In this document: piece after piece, positions 1 to 8,104 of the stretch
Layout of the letters: each line of letters starts with the position of its first letter
Position numbering within the stretch: the first letter of the stretch is position 1
Source: Vibrio sp. 10N.261.55.A7
GTDB taxonomy: Bacteria; Pseudomonadota; Gammaproteobacteria; Enterobacterales; Vibrionaceae
Assembly (NCBI RefSeq): GCF_002877365.1
Contig: NZ_MCWZ01000289.1
Coordinates: forward strand, 1 to 39,971
Direction: 5' to 3'
DNA: 39,971 nucleotides
The notes under the pieces: model-generated
What the model was told of the DNA's origin: nothing
The model's input: only the letters and a program-made list of their open reading frames with translations
Database searches by the model: none
Program-made: the position numbers and the translations under genes

Positions 1-120
1 TAAATAATTTATGTTCAATGAAAACATTGAAAAAGAGGTGGTGTACAACATTACACTCACTCAATATTTAACATAATATACATAATACGCACTTAGATAT
101 AGAGCTTATCTGGGCTGTTT

Positions 121-366
121 CTAGTCCCATTCGTCCATTCTAAAGCGTGTTACGCCGAAGTTTTTACGTGCATACTCCATTGCATCTTCCATTGTCTCGT
201 ATGGCCCATGGATCTTAACGTTGTGTTTTGCATTGGCCACTGACATAAACCACTCGCCGATTAAGAACTCATTGTCTGCCAGTTCGTTTACTTCTTTAAA
301 GTTTAAACCGACGACATTCGACACCATGCATTGAACTTGGTTGGTATCGTCTCGATAACCAAGCAC
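121..366 (-). CDS. Small conserved-looking hypothetical protein, apparent N-terminal frameshift
   Basis: I do not recognise the family. The frame encodes 81 residues, acidic and soluble, ending in MDEWD, with no signal peptide or membrane span. The only start in this frame is a GTG at 366 with no good Shine-Dalgarno before it. A much better start lies just upstream in another frame: ATG at 397, preceded by AAAGAGG at a good distance, reading MSEVGQELVKG. That frame stops after 33 codons. Removing one base near 365-370 (AAAGGTG to AAAGTG) joins MSEVGQELVK directly to VLGYRDD. The intact gene is therefore probably 121-397 and about 91 residues, carrying either a real +1 lesion or a sequencing error. 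No partner gene lies within 200 bp. Confidence 0.6.
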   Translation of the reverse strand: MLGYRDDTNQVQCMVSNVVGLNFKEVNELADNEFLIGEWFMSVANAKHNVKIHGPYETMEDAMEYARKNFGVTRFRMDEWD

Positions 367-587
367 CTTTAACTAGTTCTTGTCCAACTTCACTCATGAT
401 TAAGACCTCTTTGAGTAAACTCAGACTATCCTAACTATTTGAATTAAATCATTTGCTACATCTCAATTAGAACCTTACGGTTTCAATTTAGGCTCTTGAA
501 ATTTACTTCTTCAAACTTACTAGTATTTTACCCACTGTGGCTTACTAGCGATTCTTGTTACCACAGCCTAAATACGTAATACGGACA

Positions 588-1376
588 TCAATTAAAGTAA
601 GGCTCTATTATTTCATCTAGCAAGCCACTTTGTTTTTGTTTTAAAAACTCGCCATTAAACATTTCCACAAACTCATCTTTATATGGCAAATTTGCGTTAC
701 CAGCGCGATAGCCGATATACCCAAATTCTTCATCTACATTTTTTGTCAATACCAACCAATCAGCACTTTCAATCGTACCTTTCACTAGCATTTCTTTTAC
801 TGTCCATTCAACAGAAAGAGCAACGTGCAGATAGCAGTCATTTCGCCTTTCATAAAGCATCATGATATTGGCTTCTGGGCTCTTGGCGGTTTGTACTTTT
901 ATATGGCCATCTTCCACAGCTTTCCAAAAATCAGGCGCGCCTAAATTGAACCCTGTGTTTACACCCACACTTAACCCATGAAAACTACGTGGCCATATAA
1001 TAGGCTGTTTTAACTCACTAACCACTGATTCATGGCAGTAAACGGAAACCTTTTCTTTAACCAAAGGCTCAGAGTAAGGCTCAATGAATGGGCGTTCATC
1101 AGGAAGGTAATAGATTGGTGCTAAAGCAAACCCTTTTTCATGTTCCATTAGCATTAACCCCCTATTCCACGGTATCGCTTCCAACGTCACGTCGAACCCC
1201 GTCATTTCTTGCACAACACTTCGCACTAAACTCGGATAAATACCGACCAAACTATCTCCCGACTTGTAGCTATACGGTGGGAAGTTTTGATCGAAATACA
1301 AAGTAACGGGCGTCGCCTTTGCACAAACGACAGGAGCATAGGCCAAAGAAAGAATCATTAATAGACTGCTTTTCAT
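588..1376 (-). CDS. Periplasmic solute-binding protein, SBP_bac_3 (amino-acid-binding-like) family
   Basis: A 262-residue exported protein. It starts with a signal peptide (MKSSLLMILSLAY, cleavage probably after VVCA), followed by the opening typical of family-3 substrate-binding proteins: a beta strand, then FPPYSY and GIYPSLV. The ligand cannot be read from sequence. No permease or ATPase gene is adjacent, so this belongs with the orphan Vibrio SBP_bac_3 proteins and may be a sensor or accessory binding protein. I chose the ATG at 1376, which has AAGAG seven bases upstream. A TTG 27 bases further up is in frame but lies next to a TATACT -10-like element (1409-1414) and adds no leader-like sequence. 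The gene stands alone, convergent with nothing. Confidence 0.75.
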   Translation of the reverse strand: MKSSLLMILSLAYAPVVCAKATPVTLYFDQNFPPYSYKSGDSLVGIYPSLVRSVVQEMTGFDVTLEAIPWNRGLMLMEHEKGFALAPIYYLPDERPFIEPYSEPLVKEKVSVYCHESVVSELKQPIIWPRSFHGLSVGVNTGFNLGAPDFWKAVEDGHIKVQTAKSPEANIMMLYERRNDCYLHVALSVEWTVKEMLVKGTIESADWLVLTKNVDEEFGYIGYRAGNANLPYKDEFVEMFNGEFLKQKQSGLLDEIIEPYFN

Positions 1377-1809
1377 CAAGATACTCTTAAAGCGAGAACA
1401 CAAACAAAAGTATAGTGTAATAACCAGTTGTAATTTCTATTTTGTACATAAGCCAACAACCTACGTTATTCTCGTGTCTATTTGGGTCAGGATTGACTTA
1501 GGTTTTACTCAAAAAATACCCTGCTGATTTCATCAATTAGCGTGTATATTGCCAGCAAGCTTGCTTGCCTTTATCGATAGAAAGCAGAACAAACCGTATT
1601 CATTGCCCTACTACACTTGAGCGAATACGATTAAACGACTAATTGGTTTATGCCGCTCATCTGTCTGCTGATCAGGAGTCCCTCAGCTTTCTATCTCTGT
1701 CTTGCTTCAGATTTAGTTTCAGTTTTACCAATAAAAAATGACTCGCTGAGTGGCGAGTCATTATTCTAGGCGATCTTAACAATTAAGGTATTCACGTATT
1801 TCCTAAGTG
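1377..1809. other. Intergenic region between the binding-protein gene and the chemoreceptor gene
   Basis: No open frame of substance on either strand. It holds the probable promoter of the binding-protein gene (TATACT -10-like element at 1409-1414, minus strand; no convincing -35) and, at its far end, the chemoreceptor terminator. The middle, about 1450-1730, shows nothing I can name. Confidence 0.6.
1733..1762 (-). terminator. Rho-independent terminator of the chemoreceptor gene
   Basis: Inverted repeat 1739-1746 / 1753-1760 (TGACTCGC / GCGAGTCA, 8 perfect pairs, extendable by two A-T pairs) with loop TGAGTG. On the minus strand it is followed by six T (1733-1738). It lies about 50 bases past the stop codon. 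Confidence 0.85.
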
Positions 1810-3678
1810 TTAGACAATAAATTTATTCAAAATAGCGTCCTGCTCTCGAACATTTTCTGTTTGTACTAGCATAGCGTCATTAGCATTGGATGCCGCGTCA
1901 GACACTTGAACAGAAAGGTCCTTAATCTTAACTGTATTATTGTTAATTTCTTCAGCAACGAGACTTTGTTCTTCTGCAGCAGAAGCAATCTGAATATTCA
2001 TGTCGCTGATTTGTTGTATAGCTTCACGTATCCTACCTAACGCACCATTAGCTTCCTGAGCACGTGCCACCGCATTGATTGCCGTTTCCTTACTCTGGTT
2101 CATCGCATTTGATACCGAGCTCGCCCCTGCTTGCAGTTGCTCAATCATATTACGAATCTCAGTTGTCGATTCTTGAGTTCGTTGAGCAAGCGTTCTTACC
2201 TCGTCAGCAACAACAGCAAATCCGCGACCAGATTCTCCTGCACGTGCAGCCTCAATGGCGGCATTCAAAGCAAGCAAGTTGGTTTGATCGGCAATATCGT
2301 TGATGACTTTAAGGATGGTCTCAATATTGTCCGTTGCTGATTCAAGAACCTGCACTTCAGATACCGCTTCATCAATTCTGGTTGATAGCTCGTCAATGGC
2401 GCCTGTTGTGTCATTCACGACAGACGTTCCATCAACCGTGGCATCATCGGCTACTTTAGCGGCAGATGCCGCGCCTTGAGCGTTTGAGGCTACATCCGCT
2501 GATGTCGTCGCCATTTCATGCATCGCGGTTGCCAGTTGTTCTAGTTCATGAAGCTGGTCTTGCATTGCGCTTGCGGATTGTTGCAAACCACTCGATGTCG
2601 TTTCGGATCCTCTCAATATATCCACTCCAATCGCCTTCGACTGACTGATCAGTTGCTGTAGCGTTCCAGTAAACGTATTAAAGCCCGTTGCCAGCTTAGA
2701 AAACTCTTGGTCAGTGTTCGTATCTAAACGTTGGGTCAAATCCCCCTCGCCTGACGCCACATCTTGGATTGCCGTATTTAGCACGTCCAAAGGTTTCATT
2801 AATGTTTTAATCAGTACGAGTAGCAAAGCGATACTTACTATCAGCGCGACAAGGGTGTAAACAATAGAGCTATTACGTAGATCATTGATTGAAGCATAAG
2901 CAATACTTTCATCCAGCACGACGCCAACATGCCAGTTCTCACCAGGGACAGCAGAAAAATCAAGTGAGTACGCTGTATCATTGAGTGTGATATGTTGAGG
3001 CTGATCGAGAATACTCACATTCGGCATATAATCAGACATTGGTGTACCATTCTTATCGGAATCTGGATGCGCGATGGTTGTGCCGTCCCCAGCCACAATG
3101 AATACATACCCAGCATTAAAGAGTTGTACTTGGTTAACCAACTCAGCAAGTCGAGCTAGAGACACATCATAAAAGATCGCACCAATAAAACGCCCGTTAT
3201 CATTAACCGGTGTTGCAATAGAGACTAAGATTTCACTGGTCGCTGAATCTGCATAAGGAGCGGTTATAATCAATCGGTTTGCTGCTTTGGCATCTTTGTA
3301 CCATGGTCTCGCTCTAGGGTCCCATGTTGGGCCTGGGTTCCAGTTTGGGTCGTTATTAATATTGGAACCATCGCTTTCAAAACCTAATCCAGCAAGCAAA
3401 AAAGTGTCTTTTACGATAGGACGTGTAATGACGTTCTCAATTCTTCCTGGAGTGAGATCCGACTCGATCATACTGGTTGCGTAGGCAGCGATAGCTTTTC
3501 CGCCGTTAATCTCTGCCGCCACTGTGTTCCTAACACCATCGACTATCTCTGTAACACTCGCCTCCACTTGCTGCTTGAGTTCATTTTGCATCGTGAAGTA
3601 CTGCTTAGCAGTGAGTGCCGAAACAGTCACCAGAAGCAATAGAGATGAGGCCGCGACAATTTTATGGCTAAATTTCAT
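1810..3678 (-). CDS. Methyl-accepting chemotaxis protein with dCache sensor domain
   Basis: A 622-residue inner-membrane chemoreceptor. TM1 is at about residues 8-27. The periplasmic part (about 35-265) is a dCache module with the usual [11 protein letters not shown] segment of amine or amino-acid sensing family members. TM2 is at about 267-295, followed by HAMP (about 296-350) and the cytoplasmic methylation/signalling helices. The highly conserved tip reads [19 protein letters not shown]. Signals pass to CheA/CheW to bias the flagellar motor. There is no C-terminal NWETF-type CheR/CheB pentapeptide: the protein ends in LNKFIV. ATG at 3678 has AAGGGAT at good spacing. It is monocistronic, with its own terminator. 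The ligand is unknown; the preceding binding-protein gene is a possible but unproven partner. Confidence 0.93.
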   Translation of the reverse strand: MKFSHKIVAASSLLLLVTVSALTAKQYFTMQNELKQQVEASVTEIVDGVRNTVAAEINGGKAIAAYATSMIESDLTPGRIENVITRPIVKDTFLLAGLGFESDGSNINNDPNWNPGPTWDPRARPWYKDAKAANRLIITAPYADSATSEILVSIATPVNDNGRFIGAIFYDVSLARLAELVNQVQLFNAGYVFIVAGDGTTIAHPDSDKNGTPMSDYMPNVSILDQPQHITLNDTAYSLDFSAVPGENWHVGVVLDESIAYASINDLRNSSIVYTLVALIVSIALLLVLIKTLMKPLDVLNTAIQDVASGEGDLTQRLDTNTDQEFSKLATGFNTFTGTLQQLISQSKAIGVDILRGSETTSSGLQQSASAMQDQLHELEQLATAMHEMATTSADVASNAQGAASAAKVADDATVDGTSVVNDTTGAIDELSTRIDEAVSEVQVLESATDNIETILKVINDIADQTNLLALNAAIEAARAGESGRGFAVVADEVRTLAQRTQESTTEIRNMIEQLQAGASSVSNAMNQSKETAINAVARAQEANGALGRIREAIQQISDMNIQIASAAEEQSLVAEEINNNTVKIKDLSVQVSDAASNANDAMLVQTENVREQDAILNKFIV

Positions 3679-4020
3679 GACTATCCCTTAGTTGAATTTT
3701 TGATCGCTATTTATACTTTTATAGTTAAAAACATCGATTTATCCAGTTCTAAAGGCTATTTGGGGGAAATTAATTTGAGTTAGGTTTATCTTCTGCTTAC
3801 AGTTTTGCGATAAATTCGAAACATCTGACGAATGGGCTGTGGAGAATGACGAATAAGTTCTGAGAAAAACTGGTCCCTTGCTGAGGTATCTCGCACAGTA
3901 TTTAGCGTTTTAAGTCCTTAGTTTCTTTCATTTATCTTTAGCCATCCGCCTCAATTAGTTTCATTCCTGAATGTGTTAGGATCAGAGAAACTCCGCTATC
4001 AGAGAGTTGACTGGTTTTAT
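3679..4020. other. Intergenic region upstream of the chemoreceptor gene
   Basis: 342 bp with no credible gene. The part next to 3679 is AT-rich and must hold the chemoreceptor promoter (minus strand), but I cannot single out a convincing -35/-10 pair. No strong terminator is visible downstream of the neighbour that ends at 4021. Confidence 0.5.
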
Positions 4021-4350
4021 CTACAGGTTTTTAGATGCAATATGAATGTGTAAGTATTTTTGAGAATCTGAATAGCGGTACTTCTTTTTCTTGTTAAGAA
4101 GCTTTTTACTTTCACGACAAATAAATGAACTGCCTGTCCCGCTTACTCGACGAATTGAAACATAGTTACCCGACTGTTTCATTTCAAGTATGAGGTCGCA
4201 AAACTGATTATTCTCAAAGTCTATTTTTCGCAACTGCTTTGATAGTTGGTTCTTAATTTTTCTTGCTGTGGAATTGTAATCCGAATCGTCTTGAGCATAT
4301 GAGCTGACGCTAACCAGAAAACAAAGAAATACTAAATTTATTAACTTCAT
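4021..4350 (-). CDS. Small exported protein resembling the TolA C-terminal (domain III) fold
   Basis: A 109-residue protein with a signal peptide (MKLINLVFLCFLVSVSSYA, then QDD). The mature part follows the TolA-III / TonB-C pattern: an N-terminal helix, a strand carrying a first Cys (FCDLILEM), a turn with G-Y-V, a strand, then GTGSSFICRESKKLL with a second Cys and a final helix and strand. The two Cys would form the disulfide typical of TolA domain III. There is no membrane anchor or long helical domain, so this is a free periplasmic version. The start is the ATG at 4350 with a perfect GGAGG; the codons before it are not needed. It lies 106 bp downstream of the DUF3634 gene with no clear terminator between, so it may be co-transcribed with matP. 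The TolA resemblance is by eye. Confidence 0.6.
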   Translation of the reverse strand: MKLINLVFLCFLVSVSSYAQDDSDYNSTARKIKNQLSKQLRKIDFENNQFCDLILEMKQSGNYVSIRRVSGTGSSFICRESKKLLNKKKKYRYSDSQKYLHIHIASKNL

Positions 4351-4456
4351 AAAGGCCTCCAATGAGGCACTTTATCATCATGAGTTAAAAGGCAGGATGG
4401 ATAGGTATGAAAATTGAGATCGGTCAGGTTAGCTCATGTAACCGCGATGTTTAACA

Positions 4457-4768
4457 TTAAGCACGCTTATTACTCGAGGTATTCTTGAACCCCTGATGCG
4501 GAAAAACGTTACGAATTCTCTGTTGGACTTTTTTAGGAACGGCATCGGAAAACTTCAGCTTAGTGCCTGTACGCTGCTGATAAACTTTAAACGACCCATC
4601 AAATGGCACGATACTCGCTATTTCTTCAACATTATTCCGAAACTTAGCGGGGAAATGCCCTTTCACCTTAGAGATCTTACCCGCTATAAAGGTAACCTTA
4701 AGCACTGGTCTATCAACCGCGACTAGCCAAAATACAAGTATTACTGCAACCAAAACTACGTATAACAT
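4457..4768 (-). CDS. DUF3634 family membrane-anchored protein
   Basis: A 103-residue protein of unknown function. Residues 1-17 form one hydrophobic N-terminal span (LYVVLVAVILVFWLVAV), followed by a basic domain of about 80 residues (GKISKVKGHFP motif) that should face the cytoplasm or periplasm depending on insertion. The pattern matches what I recall of DUF3634, a family found in Vibrio and relatives. ATG at 4768 has a strong GAGGGGGA. Only 18 bp separate it from the matP stop, so the two are almost certainly co-transcribed. That placement does not by itself imply a chromosome-organisation role. Confidence 0.7.
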   Translation of the reverse strand: MLYVVLVAVILVFWLVAVDRPVLKVTFIAGKISKVKGHFPAKFRNNVEEIASIVPFDGSFKVYQQRTGTKLKFSDAVPKKVQQRIRNVFPHQGFKNTSSNKRA

Positions 4769-4786
4769 CGCTTCCCCCTCACTTAT

Positions 4787-5236
4787 TTAATTGGACAATA
4801 GTTTGTTCAAATCCTGTTTCAAATCATTAACTGTTTGGCTTGCCTTTTCACTTCGAGACGCTTCAGTAAGAAGGTATTCAATCGCATCGGATAATGTGCA
4901 ACCTAACTCATTTGCTCTATAAGAAAGCTTTTCCCAAACGCGATAGTCTAAATCAATGGACTTCTTTTTGGTGTGCAATTGTTCTGCATTGAAATGGCGC
5001 TTACGCTTGGCTCTAATTGCTTGCTTCATTTTGTTATCAAGCTCAAGAGACATATTCTCTTCGATCCAATCGAGTACCAGGGTGGGTTCATGCTCTAAAT
5101 CTCGAAGTGCGTTAACAGCCGCTTGCTCTTCACTAGAGTCAATATACCGAGTAATAGAGATACCTTCTTTCCACTTCTTTATTAGATACTGCCACTTCCA
5201 ACCACACTCTAAATTCTCAAGCTGCTGATACTTCAT
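4787..5236 (-). CDS. matP: Macrodomain Ter protein MatP
   Basis: A 149-residue DNA-binding protein that binds matS sites, organises the replication-terminus macrodomain and, in E. coli, links it to the division machinery through ZapB. The N-terminus (MKYQQLENLECGWKWQYL) and the central basic segment RAKRKRHFNAEQLHTKKKSI are characteristic. They are followed by the ribbon-helix-helix strand (DLDYRVWEKLS) and the C-terminal coiled coil. The length matches the family (about 150). ATG at 5236 has AGGGA at good spacing. It is divergent from the Lon-like gene, as in E. coli and V. cholerae. A matS-like site lies in its own promoter, which would permit autoregulation (inference). Confidence 0.96.
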   Translation of the reverse strand: MKYQQLENLECGWKWQYLIKKWKEGISITRYIDSSEEQAAVNALRDLEHEPTLVLDWIEENMSLELDNKMKQAIRAKRKRHFNAEQLHTKKKSIDLDYRVWEKLSYRANELGCTLSDAIEYLLTEASRSEKASQTVNDLKQDLNKLLSN

Positions 5237-5260
5237 TATTCTATCCCTAGGTTCAATATG

Positions 5261-5273
5261 GTGACAGCGTAAC
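5261..5273. promoter_or_regulatory. matS-like site in the matP/ycbZ divergent promoter region
   Basis: GTGACAGCGTAAC matches the E. coli matS consensus GTGACRNYGTCAC at 12 of 13 positions (the mismatch is A for C in the right arm). It sits between matP and the divergent Lon-like gene and overlaps the proposed matP -10 element. Confidence 0.5.
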
Positions 5274-5294
5274 TCTACTTACACCTTTTGACAA
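5266..5294 (-). promoter_or_regulatory. Probable matP core promoter
   Basis: On the minus strand: -35 TTGTCA (5289-5294, 5 of 6), 17-bp spacer, -10 TACGCT (5266-5271, 3 of 6). The -35 shares bases with a perfect TTGACA on the plus strand (5288-5293). That one could serve the divergent Lon-like gene, but its -10 is poor (TCTAGA at 5311-5316). Confidence 0.35.
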
Positions 5295-5395
5295 TTATCT
5301 TGCTCTAAATTCTAGAGAAAGATCGTTTTATCTATGCCGAAATGCCCTTTTACGTTACAATTTTCAACCCTTTATCAGTCATACGACGGCAATGA

Positions 5396-7048
5396 ATGAA
5401 TCAAGAAATCTGGCGCGCGGTTACGCCACAATACGACGCTTATAAACAAACTATTGAAGGCCTATCTTCTATACAAAGCAAAGCGTTTATGGAGACACAA
5501 AACCGCTTATCCGGAGCAATTGATCAATTTATTGGCCTCACAGGTGTTTCAAGGGTGATGATGATTAACGCACCTGATAACGCCTTGTATCGCAATTTAA
5601 TTGCAAAACAGATAAAAGATAACTGTAAAACGCCAAGCTCTGTGATCTACAGCGAGACGCTCAACCCTTCAGCAGTCTTTGGCCAATATAAAGCAGAAAA
5701 TGGCGAGCTCGTTCAACAAATTCCCGGTTTGCTAGACAACGCAAATAACGGCTACCTAATTCTCACTGCGACATTCATTCTTGCAAACCCTAGAAGTTGG
5801 TTAAAGGTAAAGTCAGCGGTTTTAGGCCAAAGTGTTTCACCACTTAACATGGACACGAAACATGAACTAAGTGTGAAGATAGAAAAGCATTACAACCTTA
5901 AGATTGTCATTGTTGGTGATAGAGAGCAGTTAGCTGAAATTGACTATTTGGATGCCGACATTCATTCAGGGCTTTGCTTATTTAGCGAATTAGAACTCGA
6001 ACTGCCCGTCTCTCACGAAAACATAGAACTTTACTTGGGCTACCTTAACTGGATAACGGAAAGTTACTCGCTTCCTTCATTGACATCTTCATCAATTGAA
6101 CGCTTATTGGTCGCTGGAGCTCGCTATACCGAAGATCAAGGATATATCCCTATTTGCTTAATGTGGCATTTGGCGCTCCTTCAAGAATCAGCCCTAATAT
6201 CCAACGATCAAACAATCTCATTTGATGATCTTGATAGCGCCATTGTAAACAAAAAGTACAGAGAGTCTTACCTGCCAGAGCGAGCTTTGTCCGATATTCT
6301 TGATGGTCAAGTCATCATTGAAACCAGTGGCCATCACATTGGTCAGGTAAATGCGCTCACCGTTATTGATGTGGCAGGCCACCCTTTATCGTATGGTGAG
6401 CCAGCTCGTATATCTTGTGTTATACACTTTGGTGATGGCGACGTTTCAGACGTAGAACGCAAAGTTGATTTAGCGGGTAATCTCCATGCAAAAGGCATGA
6501 TGATAATGCAAGCCTTTGTTAGCAGCGCATTGCAGCTAGACGAACCATTACCCTATTCTGCTTCACTGGTATTTGAACAGTCATACAGTGAAGTTGATGG
6601 CGACAGTGCATCTCTTGCAGAGCTATGTTGCTTTGTAAGCGCTTTGTCTGAATACCCTATTAACCAAGAGATTTCAGTCACTGGCGCTGTTGACCAATTC
6701 GGGCGAGTACAAGCGGTCGGCGGACTCAACGAAAAGATCGAAGGTTTTTACCACGTATGTAAACACCAAGGCTTCACTGGCAATCAAGGTGTTATTTTAC
6801 CTCGATCTAATTTGAAGCATTTAGCTTTGGAAAAAGCAGTAATAGAGAGTATTAAATCTGGCGAGTTTCACATTTGGCCGGTATCAAATGTCGACGAAGC
6901 CGTACCTATCTTAATGGATAAACCTTTTAGAGGTGATGATGACGATAGTGTCATCAGCAAAATCGCTGAACGCATTGAAAACTTTGAAAGACTTGAACAT
7001 CCGCCAGGAATTGTTGAGCGGTTCAAAAACTGGCTCTCATCATACTGA
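5396..7048 (+). CDS. ycbZ: Lon-family protease (YcbZ/LonH type)
   Basis: A 550-residue protein related to E. coli YcbZ. The C-terminal third is a Lon proteolytic domain. The catalytic serine is S404 in GDSAS and the lysine is K447 in LNEKIEG. Their 43-residue separation equals that of S679 and K722 in E. coli Lon. The N-terminal half is a degenerate AAA-like region in which I see no proper Walker A, so ATP-driven unfolding is doubtful. Substrates are not known. The gene is divergent from matP and directly upstream of fabA, a conserved arrangement. Its stop codon overlaps the FadR-like operator of fabA. ATG at 5396; the Shine-Dalgarno is weak (ACGGC). Confidence 0.9.
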   Translation: MNQEIWRAVTPQYDAYKQTIEGLSSIQSKAFMETQNRLSGAIDQFIGLTGVSRVMMINAPDNALYRNLIAKQIKDNCKTPSSVIYSETLNPSAVFGQYKAENGELVQQIPGLLDNANNGYLILTATFILANPRSWLKVKSAVLGQSVSPLNMDTKHELSVKIEKHYNLKIVIVGDREQLAEIDYLDADIHSGLCLFSELELELPVSHENIELYLGYLNWITESYSLPSLTSSSIERLLVAGARYTEDQGYIPICLMWHLALLQESALISNDQTISFDDLDSAIVNKKYRESYLPERALSDILDGQVIIETSGHHIGQVNALTVIDVAGHPLSYGEPARISCVIHFGDGDVSDVERKVDLAGNLHAKGMMIMQAFVSSALQLDEPLPYSASLVFEQSYSEVDGDSASLAELCCFVSALSEYPINQEISVTGAVDQFGRVQAVGGLNEKIEGFYHVCKHQGFTGNQGVILPRSNLKHLALEKAVIESIKSGEFHIWPVSNVDEAVPILMDKPFRGDDDDSVISKIAERIENFERLEHPPGIVERFKNWLSSY

Positions 7049-7059
7049 TCGGAGTTGTT
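7043..7059 (+). promoter_or_regulatory. FadR-like operator upstream of fabA
   Basis: TACTGATCGGAGTTGTT matches the FadR consensus AACTGGTCCGACCTGTT at 12 of 17 positions. It is very close to what I recall of the E. coli fabA FadR site, in the same position overlapping the -35. In E. coli FadR activates fabA from this site. Confidence 0.65.
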
Positions 7060-7083
7060 TAGCGTACACCTGTTCACTAACAT
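7055..7083 (+). promoter_or_regulatory. fabA promoter
   Basis: -35 TTGTTT (7055-7060), 17-bp spacer, -10 TAACAT (7078-7083). The -35 lies in the FadR-like site and the spacer is the FabR-like palindrome, the same architecture as the E. coli fabA promoter. The leader to the ATG would be about 25 bases. Confidence 0.6.
7061..7078 (+). promoter_or_regulatory. FabR-like operator in the fabA promoter spacer
   Basis: AGCGTACACCTGTTCACT is an imperfect palindrome (arms AGCGTACA / TGTTCACT, 6 of 8 paired) resembling the FabR box of E. coli fabA and fabB. Placed between -35 and -10, it would allow repression by FabR loaded with unsaturated acyl thioesters. Confidence 0.55.
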
Positions 7084-7113
7084 GCACCTATCAGAAATTG
7101 GAGTATTGATAAA

Positions 7114-7632
7114 ATGCAAAACAAACGTGATTCTTACGACCGTGATGACCTACTAGCCTCAAGCCGAGGTGAATTATTTGGCCCTGGTTACCCTCAACTA
7201 CCCGCTCCTAACATGCTTATGATGGACCGTGTTAGCAAAATGTCAGAAACTGAAGGTGACTTCGGTAAAGGCTTAGTTGTCGCTGAGTTAGATATTACTC
7301 CTGACCTTTGGTTTTTTGATTGCCACTTCCCAGGTGACCCTGTAATGCCTGGTTGTTTAGGCCTAGATGCCATGTGGCAACTTGTTGGCTTCTACCTAGG
7401 TTGGGTTGGCGGCAAAGGCAAAGGCCGTGCTTTAGGCGTTGGTGAAGTTAAATTTACAGGCCAAGTCCTACCGACAGCTCAGAAAGTTACCTATGAAATC
7501 CACATGAAGCGCGTTGTAAATCGTCGCTTAGTCATGGGTGTTGCTGATGGTCGAGTACTTGTTGATGGTAAAGAGATTTACGTAGCAAAAGATCTTAAAG
7601 TTGGTCTTTTCCAAGATACCTCATCGTTCTAA
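7114..7632 (+). CDS. fabA: 3-hydroxydecanoyl-ACP dehydratase/isomerase FabA
   Basis: A 172-residue cytoplasmic hot-dog enzyme. It dehydrates (3R)-hydroxydecanoyl-ACP and isomerises the product to cis-3-decenoyl-ACP, the entry step of anaerobic-type unsaturated fatty acid synthesis with FabB. The catalytic residues are H71 ([12 protein letters not shown]) and D85 (LGLDAMW), at the same numbers as in E. coli. The length matches the family. GGAG lies 10 bases before the ATG. The promoter shows tandem FadR/FabR-like sites, and a strong terminator follows the stop. The position upstream of rmf is conserved in Vibrio and E. coli. Confidence 0.98.
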   Translation: MQNKRDSYDRDDLLASSRGELFGPGYPQLPAPNMLMMDRVSKMSETEGDFGKGLVVAELDITPDLWFFDCHFPGDPVMPGCLGLDAMWQLVGFYLGWVGGKGKGRALGVGEVKFTGQVLPTAQKVTYEIHMKRVVNRRLVMGVADGRVLVDGKEIYVAKDLKVGLFQDTSSF

Positions 7633-7650
7633 TTCGTAGACTTATAAATT

Positions 7651-7675
7651 AGCGACTTAGTGGAGTCGCTTTTTT
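7651..7675 (+). terminator. fabA terminator
   Basis: Stem AGCGACT (7651-7657) / AGTCGCT (7664-7670), loop TAGTGG, followed by a run of T on the plus strand. It lies 18 bases after the stop. Confidence 0.85.
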
Positions 7676-7717
7676 GTAATGAAATATTTAGTTATAGTGC
7701 ATTAAGGTATGTTTATA

Positions 7718-7735
7718 TAGCCCCTTATGGGGCTA
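7718..7735 (-). terminator. Hairpin downstream of rmf, possible terminator
   Basis: Perfect 7-bp stem TAGCCCC / GGGGCTA with a 4-base loop. The minus strand continues TATATAAAC and the plus strand ACTTTTCTG, so neither side has a strong U tract. It lies about 30 bases past the rmf stop and probably protects or ends the rmf transcript. Confidence 0.5.
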
Positions 7736-7765
7736 ACTTTTCTGTACTCTGTATGTGGAAAGAAG

Positions 7766-7939
7766 TTATTTATACAGACCAGCTTGCTTGTCGTCTCTGG
7801 CATCGCGCCACCCACCTAACCAGTAAGACTTCGTATCCATTTGTTGATACGGGCAGTTTTCAGACGAACGTCCGTTTAATCCTGCTTTATAGCCTTGAGA
7901 TTGAGCTCTTTCTAGGCGGTCACGCTTTTGTCTCTTCAT
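7766..7939 (-). CDS. rmf: Ribosome modulation factor Rmf
   Basis: A 57-residue basic protein that dimerises 70S ribosomes into inactive 100S particles in stationary phase. The signature MKRQKRDRLERA, the central GRSSENCPYQ and the C-terminal WLGGWRDARDD align throughout with E. coli Rmf. The start is the ATG at 7939, preceded by GAGGA. An extension of 18 codons upstream is in frame but does not resemble the family. It is convergent with fabA. Upstream lie two short inverted repeats (TGGAGT / ACTCCA at 7994-8012; GATCA / TGATC near 8025-8036) that may affect leader structure or bind a regulator. Confidence 0.97.
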   Translation of the reverse strand: MKRQKRDRLERAQSQGYKAGLNGRSSENCPYQQMDTKSYWLGGWRDARDDKQAGLYK

Positions 7940-8048
7940 AGTGTCGTCCTCATACATGAACATGGTGTCTAAACTACTACTATTAAACTTCAATGGAGTT
8001 TTTGTTACTCCAACATAAAGATTCGATCAAAATGATCCTTTTCTCAAG

Positions 8049-8086
8049 AAAAAAAAAAGCACAGCATCAAAAGTGTGACGCTGTGC
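8049..8086 (-). terminator. Terminator of the rlmKL-grx-uup-DUF3466 operon
   Basis: An 11-bp stem with one G-U pair, 8059-8069 / 8076-8086, six-base loop, followed on the minus strand by ten T (8049-8058). It starts 18 bases after the DUF3466 stop. Confidence 0.9.
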
Positions 8087-8104
8087 TACAGATTACAATT
8101 TAAC

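Noticed and set aside
533..568. CTGTGG/CCACAG inverted repeat after the binding-protein gene
   Set aside because: A 20-base or longer loop and no U tract on the minus strand; not a convincing terminator.
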